From NCBI GenBank assembly GCA_963663005.2, contig CAXXHH010000003.1, forward strand, positions 930,001 through 994,000: a DNA stretch of 64,000 nucleotides, given 5' to 3'. A model generated the notes under the pieces. That model did not search any database and was not told the origin of the DNA. It saw only the letters and a list, made by a program, of their open reading frames with translations. Position 1 is the stretch's first letter. Every line of letters starts with the position of its first letter. Position numbers and translations under genes: made by a program. Source of the stretch: CAINVV01 sp963663005. GTDB lineage: Bacteria > Bacteroidota > Bacteroidia > Bacteroidales > Prolixibacteraceae. Of this stretch, positions 1 through 9,077 are shown one piece after another.

Positions 1-1436
1 CAAATCCGGTAGTCACACCATCGGTTACAACGACTTACACGCTCGTGGAAACTATCACCGCAACAGGTGCTACCAATACCAACAGCGTGATCGTTACAGT
101 GAATCCGAGACCAGCAGTTCCCGCCCCGATCGGAGGAACAACCACTTTATGTGTCGGAGGCACCACTACGCTGACAGAGAGTACCACCGGCGGATCGTGG
201 AGCAGCGCATCTTCTGCGATCGCAACTATTAGCGGTTCCGGAGTTGTCACAGGAATAGCAACCGGCAGTGCTATAATTTATTATACTGTCACCAATTCGA
301 GCAACTGCAGCAACAGTGTATATACCACTGTAACCGTAACTGCCGTCACCCAGCCTGTGCTACCGGCCGCCAATGCCGGAGCAAACAGGACTATATGCCA
401 GAATTCAAGTACACAAATCGGTGCTGCTCCGGTAACAGGAAACACCTATAGCTGGACCTCATCTCCCGCCGGATTCACGTCCGCAGTATCAAATCCGGTA
501 GTCACTCCATCGGTTACAACGACTTATACGCTTGTAGAGACTGTTACTGCCACAGGAGCCTCCAAATCCAATAGCGTGGTGGTTACCGTAAATGCATTGC
601 CAGCTATTTCGGCAATCACCGGAAACAATGTTGTCTGCGCTGGAAGCACTATCCAATTAAGCGACAATACATTAGGTGGTGTTTGGAGCAGTTCTTCAAC
701 AACGATTGCTACAGTCGGCAGTACCGGTGCTGTAAAAGGCGTTTCTGCAGGAGTAACCTCAATTAATTACAGAGTAACCAATGCAAGCGGTTGCAGTGCC
801 GGAGTTAGTGCACTTGTTACGGTAAATGGTCCACCCGCCATTCCAGGGAATTTTACCGTATATTCTACCCAAGTTAAACTCGGTCAGTCGAATATTACTT
901 ATACTGTTCCTTATGTTGCAGGCGTATCGTACGTTTGGAATTGGTCAGGGAAGGGCGTGACAATTAAAGGCACCTCGAATTCAGTACTTGTAAGCTTTTC
1001 ATACAATGCAACTTCCGGAACACTCAGCGTTAAGGCCGTTAACAGTTGCGGAGCAAGTCCGGAAAGATCAATTATCGTATTGTCCTACAAGGGAGCAGTA
1101 CTTCCGGGAGAGCTTGTCGCAGACAGTACATCAACTGTACAAAGCAACCTGAACGAAAATATCTCTGTCTTTGGAACAAAGAATGAATTGGCGGTTTATC
1201 CCAATCCGACCAAAGGGGCAGCGACCTTTGAGTTCCTGATTAGCGAAGATGCCAAAGTTTCTCTGGATATCTTTTCGATGACAGGTCAACGCGTTGCAGC
1301 CATCCTGGATGCCAATGTAGAAGCGGGAAGCAGGCATTCGATCCCATTTAATCAAGCCCTGGCGCCTGGCGTTTATCCTTGTATCTTGCGTTGGAAAGGG
1401 CAGTCAATGTCGACCAAACTGATGGTTACCCGGTAG
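1..1436 (+). CDS. T9SS-secreted Ig-like repeat protein, 3' part
   Basis: The reading frame is open from base 3 to the TAG at 1434-1436, so the gene begins before the window (about 477 residues visible). It contains bacterial Ig-like (Big_2-type) modules rich in Thr, Ser, Val and Gly. A segment at 1-105 recurs at 490-594 almost unchanged in DNA, giving a repeat period of 489 bases (163 residues). The last 80 or so residues begin LAVYPNPTKG and end in a short basic tail, the pattern of a type A T9SS sorting domain. The protein is therefore probably exported across the outer membrane and attached to the surface or released; Ig-like repeats usually form a stalk or adhesin. A GTG at 45 is internal and not a real start. 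The function of the missing N-terminus is unknown. Confidence 0.9.
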   Translation, partial: NPVVTPSVTTTYTLVETITATGATNTNSVIVTVNPRPAVPAPIGGTTTLCVGGTTTLTESTTGGSWSSASSAIATISGSGVVTGIATGSAIIYYTVTNSSNCSNSVYTTVTVTAVTQPVLPAANAGANRTICQNSSTQIGAAPVTGNTYSWTSSPAGFTSAVSNPVVTPSVTTTYTLVETVTATGASKSNSVVVTVNALPAISAITGNNVVCAGSTIQLSDNTLGGVWSSSSTTIATVGSTGAVKGVSAGVTSINYRVTNASGCSAGVSALVTVNGPPAIPGNFTVYSTQVKLGQSNITYTVPYVAGVSYVWNWSGKGVTIKGTSNSVLVSFSYNATSGTLSVKAVNSCGASPERSIIVLSYKGAVLPGELVADSTSTVQSNLNENISVFGTKNELAVYPNPTKGAATFEFLISEDAKVSLDIFSMTGQRVAAILDANVEAGSRHSIPFNQALAPGVYPCILRWKGQSMSTKLMVTR

Positions 1437-1471
1437 TTTGATTCATCCCAATATTTCCCGGAACAACTGAT

Positions 1472-1503
1472 AAGAAACACTTGCATAATTGCAGGTGTTT
1501 CTT
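1472..1503. terminator. hairpin terminator between convergent genes
   Basis: A 14-base inverted repeat (AAGAAACACTTGCA / TGCAGGTGTTTCTT, one G-T type mismatch) with a 4-base loop is followed by ATTTAAAAATTTT. It lies between the converging T9SS gene and the DUF2400 gene and can serve both strands. Confidence 0.8.
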
Positions 1504-1505
1504 AT

Positions 1506-2276
1506 TTAAAAATTTTCGAAAACTCCCAGCCCAAATAACGCAAAGTCATATTTTACCGGATCCTCTTTATCCATCACTCGCAGACTGCTATCCAGTTCTG
1601 CCAGTGCTTTTGAGTCGTTTTGTGTCCTGGTCAGAAGTCCCAGTTTCCTGGCCACATTACCTGAATGCACATCCAGCGGACATGAAAGCTGACGCGGGGA
1701 AATCGATTTCCATAACCCAAAATCCACTCCGCGTTTATCGTCCCGGACCATCCACCGAAGGTACATATTCATTCTTTTTGCTGCAGAACCTTTGTCCGGA
1801 TCCGATACGTGACGGGTCGTCCGGGGAAGATGCGGCAGTGAAAAAAATATAGTTCTAAATTCATGGATTGCAGACTGAGTCGATTCCCCAATCACTGCAC
1901 TCTGAAATACATCTTCTATCCCACCATAATTGCGGTAAATATTATTAAGAGCCGCAACAAAATAAGTTAAATCTATGAAATTGAATGTTCTATGCACAAA
2001 TCCATCAAGTTTGTCCAGATGACTTTCACGGTAGTTAAGGATAAAATCAAAAGGGGAATTACCCATCATTTCCATCATTCTCCTGCCATTTTTCACAATC
2101 ATTTTCCGATTTCCCCAGGCAATGGTCGCCGCTAAAAATCCGGCAATTTCGATATCTTCCTTCCGTTGGTATTCATGAGGAATACATATTGGATCTAATT
2201 CGATAAAGGAGGTGGTGTTATACTGATTCACCTTCTCATCCAAAAATTCCTTGATATCTGATGGAATTGTATTCAA
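1506..2276 (-). CDS. TIGR02757/DUF2400 family protein
   Basis: This 256-residue protein matches the DUF2400 (TIGR02757) family, common in Bacteroidota, in both length and conserved stretches: DIEIAGFLAATIAWGNR near residue 42, KRMNMYLRWMVR near 165 and CPLDVHSGNVARKLGL near 200. The last motif resembles the helix-hairpin-helix/Asp region of endonuclease III-like DNA glycosylases, so a DNA-repair-like fold is plausible, but no activity is established for the family. The first codon is TTG. No ATG lies nearby upstream in frame, and the next internal Met falls after the conserved start of the family, so the TTG is kept with moderate certainty. The gene has no obvious operon partner. Confidence 0.85.
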   Translation of the reverse strand: MNTIPSDIKEFLDEKVNQYNTTSFIELDPICIPHEYQRKEDIEIAGFLAATIAWGNRKMIVKNGRRMMEMMGNSPFDFILNYRESHLDKLDGFVHRTFNFIDLTYFVAALNNIYRNYGGIEDVFQSAVIGESTQSAIHEFRTIFFSLPHLPRTTRHVSDPDKGSAAKRMNMYLRWMVRDDKRGVDFGLWKSISPRQLSCPLDVHSGNVARKLGLLTRTQNDSKALAELDSSLRVMDKEDPVKYDFALFGLGVFENF

Positions 2277-2363
2277 TTTCTTGTCGATTTCGATAAAATG
2301 GAAAAAACAAAACTAATTCATATTCGTAAAGAACCCAGTAATTAACTTCTTTAATTAACCGAA

Positions 2364-2395
2364 TTGGTTAAGGGAAGAAGTTGTTTATACCTTTG
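2364..2395 (+). promoter_or_regulatory. Bacteroidota-type promoter for the ABC exporter operon
   Basis: TTG at 2364-2366 is followed after 21 bases by TACCTTTG (2388-2395), matching TAnnTTTG. Transcription would start near 2402, downstream of the in-frame TTG at 2381, which supports the ATG at 2417 as translation start. Confidence 0.55.
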
Positions 2396-2416
2396 TCCAG
2401 CAAAATATTTATTCGA

Positions 2417-4192
2417 ATGACAGACAAATCGATAGCACCAGCTCCCGGAGGCAAACCGGTAAAGCCCAACATATTCGTCGTGCTGAAGCCGTACAAATTG
2501 ATGATTTTTAGCCTAATAAGCTTTGCCTTACTGAGTAATGCCGCCAACTTAGTGATACCGAAGCTTATTTCATTTGGCATTGACGACTTTTCAAAGGGTG
2601 CGTTCTCATATCAGAAAATAATTTTGGAATTTCTGATTGCGGCATCCATCATATTCATTTTTGCTTTTCTGCAAGGCATATTACAAACGTTTGCCTCAGA
2701 GAAGGTTGCCCGTGATTTGCGCACAAAGTTGGCCGACAAAATTTCCCGGCAGAGCTATTCGTTCATCCAGCAGTCGAATCCTTCGAAACTGCTCACCAAT
2801 CTGACATCCGATATCGACTCCGTCAAGATGTTTGTTTCGATGGCCATCGTATCACTGGCTTCCTCCCTGTTTATCATCATCGGAGCCAGTGCACTGTTGT
2901 TATCCATTAACTGGAGGCTGGCTTTATCCGTTCTAGCCATTATTCCAATTATCGGCGGTTCATTTTTCTTTGTCTTCCGCAAGGTAAAAGTTCTTTTCAA
3001 AAAGAGTCGGGAGGTCATCGACTGGCTCAATAAGGTAATCAATGAGAGTATTTTGGGCGCAGCCCTGGTTCGCGTTTTGAACTCGCAAACATTGGAATAC
3101 ACCAAATTTCTGGATGCAAATACGCAGGCAAAAAATCTCGGAATGTCAATCTTGAAGCTTTTTGCCACCCTGATACCAATTGTCGTTTTCGTTGGCAATC
3201 TTGCCTCGCTGGTGATCCTGGTATTAGGCGGTCATTATGTTATCACAGACAAGATGTCTCTTGGCGATTTCGCTGCATTCAGTTCCTATCTGGTCATCCT
3301 TATCTTTCCAATTATCGTCATTGGATTCATCAGCAATTTTATCGTGCAGGCTTCTGTCTCGTACGGACGGATCTGTGCCGTCCTGGATTCGGAAGAAACA
3401 TCGGATACCGGTACTGTGAACACTCCGCTGCTTGGTACTATTGAAATGCAGGATGTTTCGGTATTCTATGGCGAAAAACCTGTGTTGCAGAATGTTTCTA
3501 TGATCATCAAACCAGGAACCAGAACGGCGGTTATTGGTCCGACGGCTGCGGGGAAAACGCAATTGCTCTATTTACTTACCGGACTGATAAAAACCTCGGG
3601 AGGGAAAATACTCTTTGATGGTGTGGATATCAATGATTACAACAAAGAAACCTTTCAACATCAGATCGGGTTTGTATTTCAGGACAGCATTATTTTTAAC
3701 ATGAGTCTTCGCGAAAACATTGCGTTCAACGAAAGGGTCACCGACGAATCTCTCGCCAAAGCAATAGAGACTGCTGAATTGAAAGATTTTATCGATTCTC
3801 TGCCTCAAGGACTCGAAACTGAAGTTAGCGAGCGCGGCACAAGTCTTTCGGGCGGACAAAAACAGCGCATTATGTTAGCCCGGGCATTGGCAATAAATCC
3901 CAAAATTCTTCTTTTGGACGATTTTACCGCCCGAGTGGATGGCAAAACCGAAGAGAAAATCCTGAGTAACCTCGAACGAAATTATCCAGGAATTACCTTG
4001 CTGTCGGTCACTCAAAAAATTACGTCTGTGATAAATTACGGACAGATTATCCTTCTGGAGGAAGGTGAAATTCTGGCGAGCGGAACCCACAAATCATTGA
4101 TGGATAGCTCACCGGAATATGTTCAAATTTTCAATTCTCAACGCAGCACAAATCTCTATGAAACGAGCATCGGCAAAGACCTCAAAGAGTGA
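2417..4192 (+). CDS. ABC exporter half-transporter, degenerate-site subunit
   Basis: The protein (591 residues from ATG 2417) is a type IV ABC exporter half: a six-helix membrane domain (about residues 25-310), then a nucleotide-binding domain. Walker A is GPTAAGKT and the signature is a canonical LSGGQ. Walker B reads LLLDD, so the catalytic Glu is Asp, and the H-loop position is Gln (VTQKITS instead of a His). Such a subunit is expected in heterodimeric exporters such as TM287/288 or LmrCD, where one of the two ATP sites does not hydrolyse well. The partner follows 67 bases downstream and has the complementary changes. The substrate (drug, lipid or peptide) cannot be told. A TTG at 2381 is possible in frame but lies upstream of the predicted transcription start. 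Confidence 0.93.
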   Translation: MTDKSIAPAPGGKPVKPNIFVVLKPYKLMIFSLISFALLSNAANLVIPKLISFGIDDFSKGAFSYQKIILEFLIAASIIFIFAFLQGILQTFASEKVARDLRTKLADKISRQSYSFIQQSNPSKLLTNLTSDIDSVKMFVSMAIVSLASSLFIIIGASALLLSINWRLALSVLAIIPIIGGSFFFVFRKVKVLFKKSREVIDWLNKVINESILGAALVRVLNSQTLEYTKFLDANTQAKNLGMSILKLFATLIPIVVFVGNLASLVILVLGGHYVITDKMSLGDFAAFSSYLVILIFPIIVIGFISNFIVQASVSYGRICAVLDSEETSDTGTVNTPLLGTIEMQDVSVFYGEKPVLQNVSMIIKPGTRTAVIGPTAAGKTQLLYLLTGLIKTSGGKILFDGVDINDYNKETFQHQIGFVFQDSIIFNMSLRENIAFNERVTDESLAKAIETAELKDFIDSLPQGLETEVSERGTSLSGGQKQRIMLARALAINPKILLLDDFTARVDGKTEEKILSNLERNYPGITLLSVTQKITSVINYGQIILLEEGEILASGTHKSLMDSSPEYVQIFNSQRSTNLYETSIGKDLKE

Positions 4193-4259
4193 TAAAAATG
4201 CGTTTGCGAGTTCCATGAGTACTTACTAATAATCAATATGTCAACAAATATATTTACGA

Positions 4260-6026
4260 GTGAAATATAATCTGAATCTCAAGAAAGGGGTGCAGCCGGG
4301 CGAAAAAGTTAGTGCCTTAACCACGCTCAGGCAGCTGCTGACGCTCATGGGGGAAGAGCGCCGGAACCTCTATATCGCCTCCGTCTTTATTTTCATCAAT
4401 GCCGGATTGAATCTTGTTGGTCCATACGTGATGGGACATGCTGTCGACAACTTCGTGGTAACCAAACAATACGATGGTGTAATCCAATACTCAATTATTC
4501 TGCTGAGTGTATTTTTGGTTGCCATGGTAAGCGGATATACACAGACCCAATTGATGGGTCGAGTGGGTCAGCGGATGCTATACAACCTCCGCAATTCAGT
4601 TTTCATCAAACTGCAGGAACTACCGATTGACTTTTTCAATCAGAATAAAGCCGGAGACCTGATCTCCCGCGTAAACAACGACACGGATAAAATCAATCAA
4701 TTTTTTTCGCAGTCGCTTGTTCAATTTATAAGCAGCATCTTCACCATGCTCGGAGCCGGAATTTTTCTGCTTTCCATAAACCTGAAACTTGGGCTGGCAG
4801 CCCTTGCCCCGGCCACATTTTTGTGGCTTTTTACCCGGAGTATTTCACCATGGGTTAGAAGCCGAAACGCCGTGAACATGAAGAGTACCGGCAGCCTGAG
4901 CGCAGAGATTCAGGAAAGCCTAAATAACTTCAAAGTCATCGTTGCTTTTAACCGACGCGACTACTTTAGAAAGAAATTTAATGAGGTTAACACAAAAAAT
5001 TATCAAAGTGCCGTTAGAGCTGGCATTGCGAATAACATGTTTACTCCGGTGTATGGATTCTCATCCAACATCGGACAAATGGTTGTGCTGGCCTTTGGGA
5101 TTTATCTGATAGCCGCCGGGCAGTTTTCGGTTGGATTGCTTATCAGCTTCCTTGCATACATCGCCCAGTTTTACAATCCGCTACGTCAGATCGCGGCCCT
5201 TTGGGCAAATTTCCAGGTAGCTTTAGCCGGGTGGGACCGGATATCTCAGATTCTGGTTCTCTCTAACAATCTGGAGGTTTTGGAGCCTGTCGAAAAAGAA
5301 AACGCCACAGCCTTACTCTCATTTCGGAATGTCTCATTTTCGTATAATACCGGAAATGAGGTACTAACGAATGTTAGTTTCGATTTGGAACGATGTAAAA
5401 CATACGCTTTTGTTGGTCCGACGGGTGGCGGCAAAACGACCACAGCCTCGCTGATGGCCCGGCTATATGATCCGACTGCCGGTCAAATTTTGTTCGATGG
5501 TCAGGATATACGGACCCTGGATAATAATGCACGGTCTGCCTCTATCGGGTTTATCCTTCAGGAACCCTTTATCTTCAGTGGTACCATTCGCGACAATATC
5601 CTATACGGGAATGCGCAGTACAAGGATGTGTCGAATGAGGAACTATCCAGAGCCCTTTCCGAGTCCGGACTGGATGGATTGATGGAACGATTCGACGGCG
5701 GACTCTCGGCTGAAATTAAATCATCCGGTGATGGCATCAGCCTCGGACAAAAACAACTTATTGCCTTTATCCGTGCCGTACTTCGCAAACCAAATTTGCT
5801 TATTCTGGATGAAGCAACTGCAAACATCGATACTGTTACAGAACAATTACTCGAAGAGATCCTGAAGAAACTTCCAGAATGCACCACCAAAATTATCATC
5901 GCTCACCGACTGAATACCATCGAAAATGCAGATGAGATTTTCTTCGTTAACGCCGGTTCCGTAATTAAAGCAGGATCTCTGAATGATGCTGTAAATCTAC
6001 TATTACACGATAAACGGGAAAGCTAG
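4260..6026 (+). CDS. ABC exporter half-transporter, catalytic-site subunit
   Basis: A 588-residue half-transporter with a GTG start. The N-terminal membrane domain (about residues 35-325) is followed by a nucleotide-binding domain with canonical Walker A (GPTGGGKTT), Walker B (LLILDEATANID) and H-loop (IIAHRLNTI). Its signature is degraded: ISLGQ in place of LSGGQ. Pairing with the upstream subunit gives one composite site with good Walker motifs plus LSGGQ (active) and one with poor Walker B/H-loop plus ISLGQ (degenerate). The two genes are in the same orientation 67 bases apart and almost surely form one heterodimeric exporter. An ATG at 4238 is in another frame and stops after nine codons. 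Substrate unknown. Confidence 0.93.
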   Translation: MKYNLNLKKGVQPGEKVSALTTLRQLLTLMGEERRNLYIASVFIFINAGLNLVGPYVMGHAVDNFVVTKQYDGVIQYSIILLSVFLVAMVSGYTQTQLMGRVGQRMLYNLRNSVFIKLQELPIDFFNQNKAGDLISRVNNDTDKINQFFSQSLVQFISSIFTMLGAGIFLLSINLKLGLAALAPATFLWLFTRSISPWVRSRNAVNMKSTGSLSAEIQESLNNFKVIVAFNRRDYFRKKFNEVNTKNYQSAVRAGIANNMFTPVYGFSSNIGQMVVLAFGIYLIAAGQFSVGLLISFLAYIAQFYNPLRQIAALWANFQVALAGWDRISQILVLSNNLEVLEPVEKENATALLSFRNVSFSYNTGNEVLTNVSFDLERCKTYAFVGPTGGGKTTTASLMARLYDPTAGQILFDGQDIRTLDNNARSASIGFILQEPFIFSGTIRDNILYGNAQYKDVSNEELSRALSESGLDGLMERFDGGLSAEIKSSGDGISLGQKQLIAFIRAVLRKPNLLILDEATANIDTVTEQLLEEILKKLPECTTKIIIAHRLNTIENADEIFFVNAGSVIKAGSLNDAVNLLLHDKRES

Positions 6027-6044
6027 GAAGGGAGAAAGGAGTAG

Positions 6045-6064
6045 GGACGCATCACGATGCGTCC
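6045..6064. repeat. short palindromic hairpin
   Basis: GGACGCAT and ATGCGTCC are perfect 8-base arms around a CACG loop, just after the ABC operon. No T run follows, so it may be a weak terminator or a copy of a dispersed intergenic palindrome. Confidence 0.5.
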
Positions 6065-6126
6065 TTAAGCCTGTCGCGCTGTTAGATGCGAAATATCAGT
6101 AGAAAGATCCCTTCGAGAGGAGAAAA

Positions 6127-6393
6127 TTAAAACAGAATTATCCCCAGAACAATTACTGATGCAATAGCAACAAGGATCAGGATAACCTTGCGTTCAAATA
6201 CAAGCAAGCGCTCGCAGGTTGCAATCTTCTTCTTTACCTCTTCCGTTTGAATGTTCAGTGACAGCGCTCGCTCATACCACTGTTTTGCCGGTCTCAAAAG
6301 TTCGATTTTTAGTAAATCGTCGCCGTGCTGCATCAAATCCTCAAATTGACGTTCGGCAGCACTCATTGTAGTTTGGGTGGAATGATGTGCCAT
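6127..6393 (-). CDS. small tail-anchored TPR-like membrane protein
   Basis: An 88-residue protein read from ATG 6393; a TTG seven codons upstream is less likely. Residues 10-60 form amphipathic helices reading like one TPR-type unit (LRPAKQWYERALSLN). A basic stretch leads into a single hydrophobic helix of about 18 residues that ends at the C-terminus (ILILVAIASVIVLGIILF). This is a tail-anchored topology with the helical part in the cytoplasm. No family name is recognised. The preceding ABC operon runs in the opposite direction, so the gene is transcribed alone. Function unknown. Confidence 0.7.
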   Translation of the reverse strand: MAHHSTQTTMSAAERQFEDLMQHGDDLLKIELLRPAKQWYERALSLNIQTEEVKKKIATCERLLVFERKVILILVAIASVIVLGIILF

Positions 6394-6533
6394 AATTAAT
6401 GCGTATTTATCCAAATTTAGCTGAAAAAATTTCGAAATCCTACTAAAATGAGGATTATTCGAGGAGGAATCAAAGAAATTAACTATTTTTCAATTGATTT
6501 ACCGGACTGGTTCCCGGTTAATAATTTCTCGCA

Positions 6534-6562
6534 TTGTTAATACCCTTCGTTTTTATTTTTTG
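6534..6562 (+). promoter_or_regulatory. possible promoter for the Tat-substrate cluster
   Basis: TTG (6534-6536) and TATTTTTTG (6554-6562) resemble the Bacteroidota -33/-7 pair but with one extra T in the -7 box. It lies 45 bases before the aldo/keto reductase start. The remainder of 6394-6606 shows nothing else. Confidence 0.3.
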
Positions 6563-6606
6563 GAATATATCTGTGAAGTGATTGTTTAACGAATAGATGA
6601 AAAGTC

Positions 6607-7668
6607 ATGCTGAAAAATAATCTGAATCGCCGTACATTTCTGGGTACCGGACTAACAGCCGCAGCCTCGGTAGCCGTTGGGAACACACTTTCTCCCAATA
6701 CTGATTCTAACCCCGCCCTATCAAAATCTAACGCTGGAAACCCCTTCAATCCAAGAACTTATGGAGCCATGCCGACCCGATCGCTCGGTAAAACTGGGCA
6801 CAAAGTGGGTATTCTGAGTTTGGGCGGACAAGCCACGCTCGAGACAAAAGGACGAGAAGAGGAGTCTGAGAAGATAATCAACAGAGCCATTGACCTCGGT
6901 ATCAATTATATCGACACGGCTGCTTCATATGGAGGAGGCGTTAGTCAACTGAATATTGGCAGGGCAATGAAAACCAGACGCGGCGAAGTATGGCTTTCCA
7001 CCAAAACCCACGACCGCACCTACGACGGGTCGATGCGGCTATTGGAGGAGTCTCTGAAAAATCTGCAAACTGACCATCTGGATACCTGGCAACTTCACAA
7101 CGTGCAAACCATGGATCAGCTTAATCAGATATTTTCTTCAACCGGAGCTATAAAGGCCCTGGAAAAAGCTAAATCAGAAGGAGTTGTCAGAAAGCTTGGT
7201 ATTACCGGCCATTTCGAACCATTGGTGCTGCTTGAAGGTATCCGTAGATTCCCGTTCGATTCAATACTTATGGCGCTCAATGCCGCTGACGTTCACTATC
7301 TCAGTTTCATCAAATATCTCCTGCCGGAAGCTCAAAAACTTGGCATGGCAATCATCGGAATGAAGGTCACCACGCGTGGAAGAATGTTGTCTACCTGGGT
7401 TCCTCCTGCACCCGAAATGCAGGACGTACGATCCAGAACATCCAAGCCGGGTACCATAACGATCCGGGAAGCCCTGACCTATAACATGAGCCAGCCGGTT
7501 AGTACAACCATCATTGGAGTCGACAGTGTTGAACAAATCGAAGAAAATGTAGGTATTGCCTCTGGATTCTCTCCGCTCAGCAGCCAGGAGATGCAGGAGA
7601 TCGAGTTCAAAACACTACCCATCGTCAGACAAGGACTCTATTTCAGACGCTGGGATCTCGGAGCATAA
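6607..7668 (+). CDS. Tat-exported aldo/keto reductase
   Basis: A 353-residue NAD(P)H-dependent aldo/keto reductase. The N-terminus has a twin-arginine signal (NRRTFLGTG followed by an Ala-rich hydrophobic stretch), so it probably folds with its cofactor and is exported to the periplasm. The AKR tetrad is visible: Asp in YIDTA and Tyr in ASYGGG (about residues 102-108), Lys in WLSTKTHD, and His in TWQLHNV. The protein has the (beta/alpha)8 length usual for the family. It precedes two more Tat-type carbohydrate proteins on the same strand with short gaps, so they are probably one operon acting on a sugar or glycoside. The substrate is not deducible. Confidence 0.9.
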   Translation: MLKNNLNRRTFLGTGLTAAASVAVGNTLSPNTDSNPALSKSNAGNPFNPRTYGAMPTRSLGKTGHKVGILSLGGQATLETKGREEESEKIINRAIDLGINYIDTAASYGGGVSQLNIGRAMKTRRGEVWLSTKTHDRTYDGSMRLLEESLKNLQTDHLDTWQLHNVQTMDQLNQIFSSTGAIKALEKAKSEGVVRKLGITGHFEPLVLLEGIRRFPFDSILMALNAADVHYLSFIKYLLPEAQKLGMAIIGMKVTTRGRMLSTWVPPAPEMQDVRSRTSKPGTITIREALTYNMSQPVSTTIIGVDSVEQIEENVGIASGFSPLSSQEMQEIEFKTLPIVRQGLYFRRWDLGA

Positions 7669-7701
7669 ATTCAAAACCATACGATAATTAAATTCCATAC
7701 T

Positions 7702-9069
7702 ATGAGCCCTTCCAGAAGAGACTTTATCAAATCAGCATCGCTCCTGAGTGCAGGCGCCGTCTTTATTCCAAATCTAATGAGTTGCTCCCCGTCCGGCCGA
7801 ATGAATATCGCCGTTATTGGCGTTGGTGGACAAGGGAAAAGCAACTGGAGTAAGTGTATCAACCAGAAAGATCCAACATGGAATGAAAATATCGTTGCCT
7901 TGTGCGATGTCGACGATAACCGTGCCGCCGAGGCTTTTAAAGCCATGCCAAATGCAAAGCGCTTCAAGGATTACAGAGTAATGTTCGACAAAATGCACAA
8001 AGAGATCGATGCTGTAATGGTTTGCACTCCTGATCACTCCCATTTCCCGGCAGCCATGGCAGCGATGGAATTGGGCAAGCATGTGATCGTTGAGAAACCG
8101 CTGGCACACAATATCTGGCAACTTCGTACCCTGAAGAAGGCGGCAAAACACTACGGCGTCGTCACTCAAATGGCGAATCAGGGGCATGCCACTGATGGAA
8201 TCCGCTCTATCAAAGAATGGCATGAAGCAGGATTGCTTGGCAATGTGACTGAAGTAATCGCATGGTTCGATGGTCCAGAATTTGGTCCCGGCAAATATTT
8301 TAACAAACCGGAGAGTTTCCCTCCAGCCGAAATGCCGGTTCCATCAACGTTGGATTGGGATCTTTGGCTTGGACCTGCAGCCTCCAGACCTTACAACAGT
8401 ATCTACGTTCCTAAAACCTGGAGAAGCTGGTTCGACTTCGGAAATGGTGAATTAGGCGATTGGTGTTGCCATACACTGGATGCCCCTTTCTGGTCGCTCG
8501 ACCTGGGTATGCCGGATGTGGTTGAGGCCGAATTCAAATCTCCTGTTCCCGACAATGGCTTTGTCTCGGATCAGGCCGTTATTCGGTGGGATTTCCCAGC
8601 ACGCGGAAATAAAAGTCCGGTAAAAATGCGCTGGTATGAAGGCGGGCTAAAACCCGAAGTTCGTCCGGAGTGGAAATTGGACAAACTACCGGGAAGCGGA
8701 ATGATCATGGTGGGCGACAAGCAATGCCTCATCACCGGCGGACGGCCAAACGAACCCAGAATCCTGATGCCAATGCCGGAATGGGAAGAATACAAGAAAA
8801 ATCTGCCGGCCAAAACAATTCCAAGAACGTTCCAGGAAAATCCTCAGCGCGAATGGATCGACGCAATTAAAAACGGTAAAATACCGGGATCAAATTTCGA
8901 TTATGCAACGCAATTAGTTGAGATGTCGTTGACCGGAGTTTTGGCTCAGAGATTTAATACCCGCATCGAATACGATGCGAAAAATATGAAAGTCACAAAT
9001 CATCCCGAATTGGACGCATATATCAAAGAACCAGTGCGCACGGGTTGGGCTCACGGCGAAAATCTTTAA
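7702..9069 (+). CDS. Tat-exported Gfo/Idh/MocA family oxidoreductase
   Basis: A 455-residue NAD(P)-dependent sugar oxidoreductase or NAD-dependent glycosidase-like protein. The signal MSPSRRDFIKSASLL is a twin-arginine leader, ending near a Cys (LMSCSP) that could be lipid-modified. The Rossmann motif IAVIGVGGQGKSNW is at about residues 35-48, and the conserved EKPLAHN of the family is near residue 131. Long Gfo/Idh/MocA proteins with Tat signals are typical of Bacteroidota and Planctomycetota polysaccharide loci. It sits 33 bases after the aldo/keto reductase and 8 bases before the GH5 gene, so co-transcription is likely. The specific sugar is unknown. Confidence 0.92.
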   Translation: MSPSRRDFIKSASLLSAGAVFIPNLMSCSPSGRMNIAVIGVGGQGKSNWSKCINQKDPTWNENIVALCDVDDNRAAEAFKAMPNAKRFKDYRVMFDKMHKEIDAVMVCTPDHSHFPAAMAAMELGKHVIVEKPLAHNIWQLRTLKKAAKHYGVVTQMANQGHATDGIRSIKEWHEAGLLGNVTEVIAWFDGPEFGPGKYFNKPESFPPAEMPVPSTLDWDLWLGPAASRPYNSIYVPKTWRSWFDFGNGELGDWCCHTLDAPFWSLDLGMPDVVEAEFKSPVPDNGFVSDQAVIRWDFPARGNKSPVKMRWYEGGLKPEVRPEWKLDKLPGSGMIMVGDKQCLITGGRPNEPRILMPMPEWEEYKKNLPAKTIPRTFQENPQREWIDAIKNGKIPGSNFDYATQLVEMSLTGVLAQRFNTRIEYDAKNMKVTNHPELDAYIKEPVRTGWAHGENL

Positions 9070-9077
9070 TCATTACC

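Noticed and set aside
1481..1852. 123-codon frame opposite the DUF2400 gene
   Set aside because: It lies antisense to a well-supported gene, lacks family motifs and starts inside a terminator hairpin.
9045..9077. GTG start for the GH5 gene
   Set aside because: It overlaps the preceding gene and would displace the twin-arginine signal that starts cleanly at ATG 9078.
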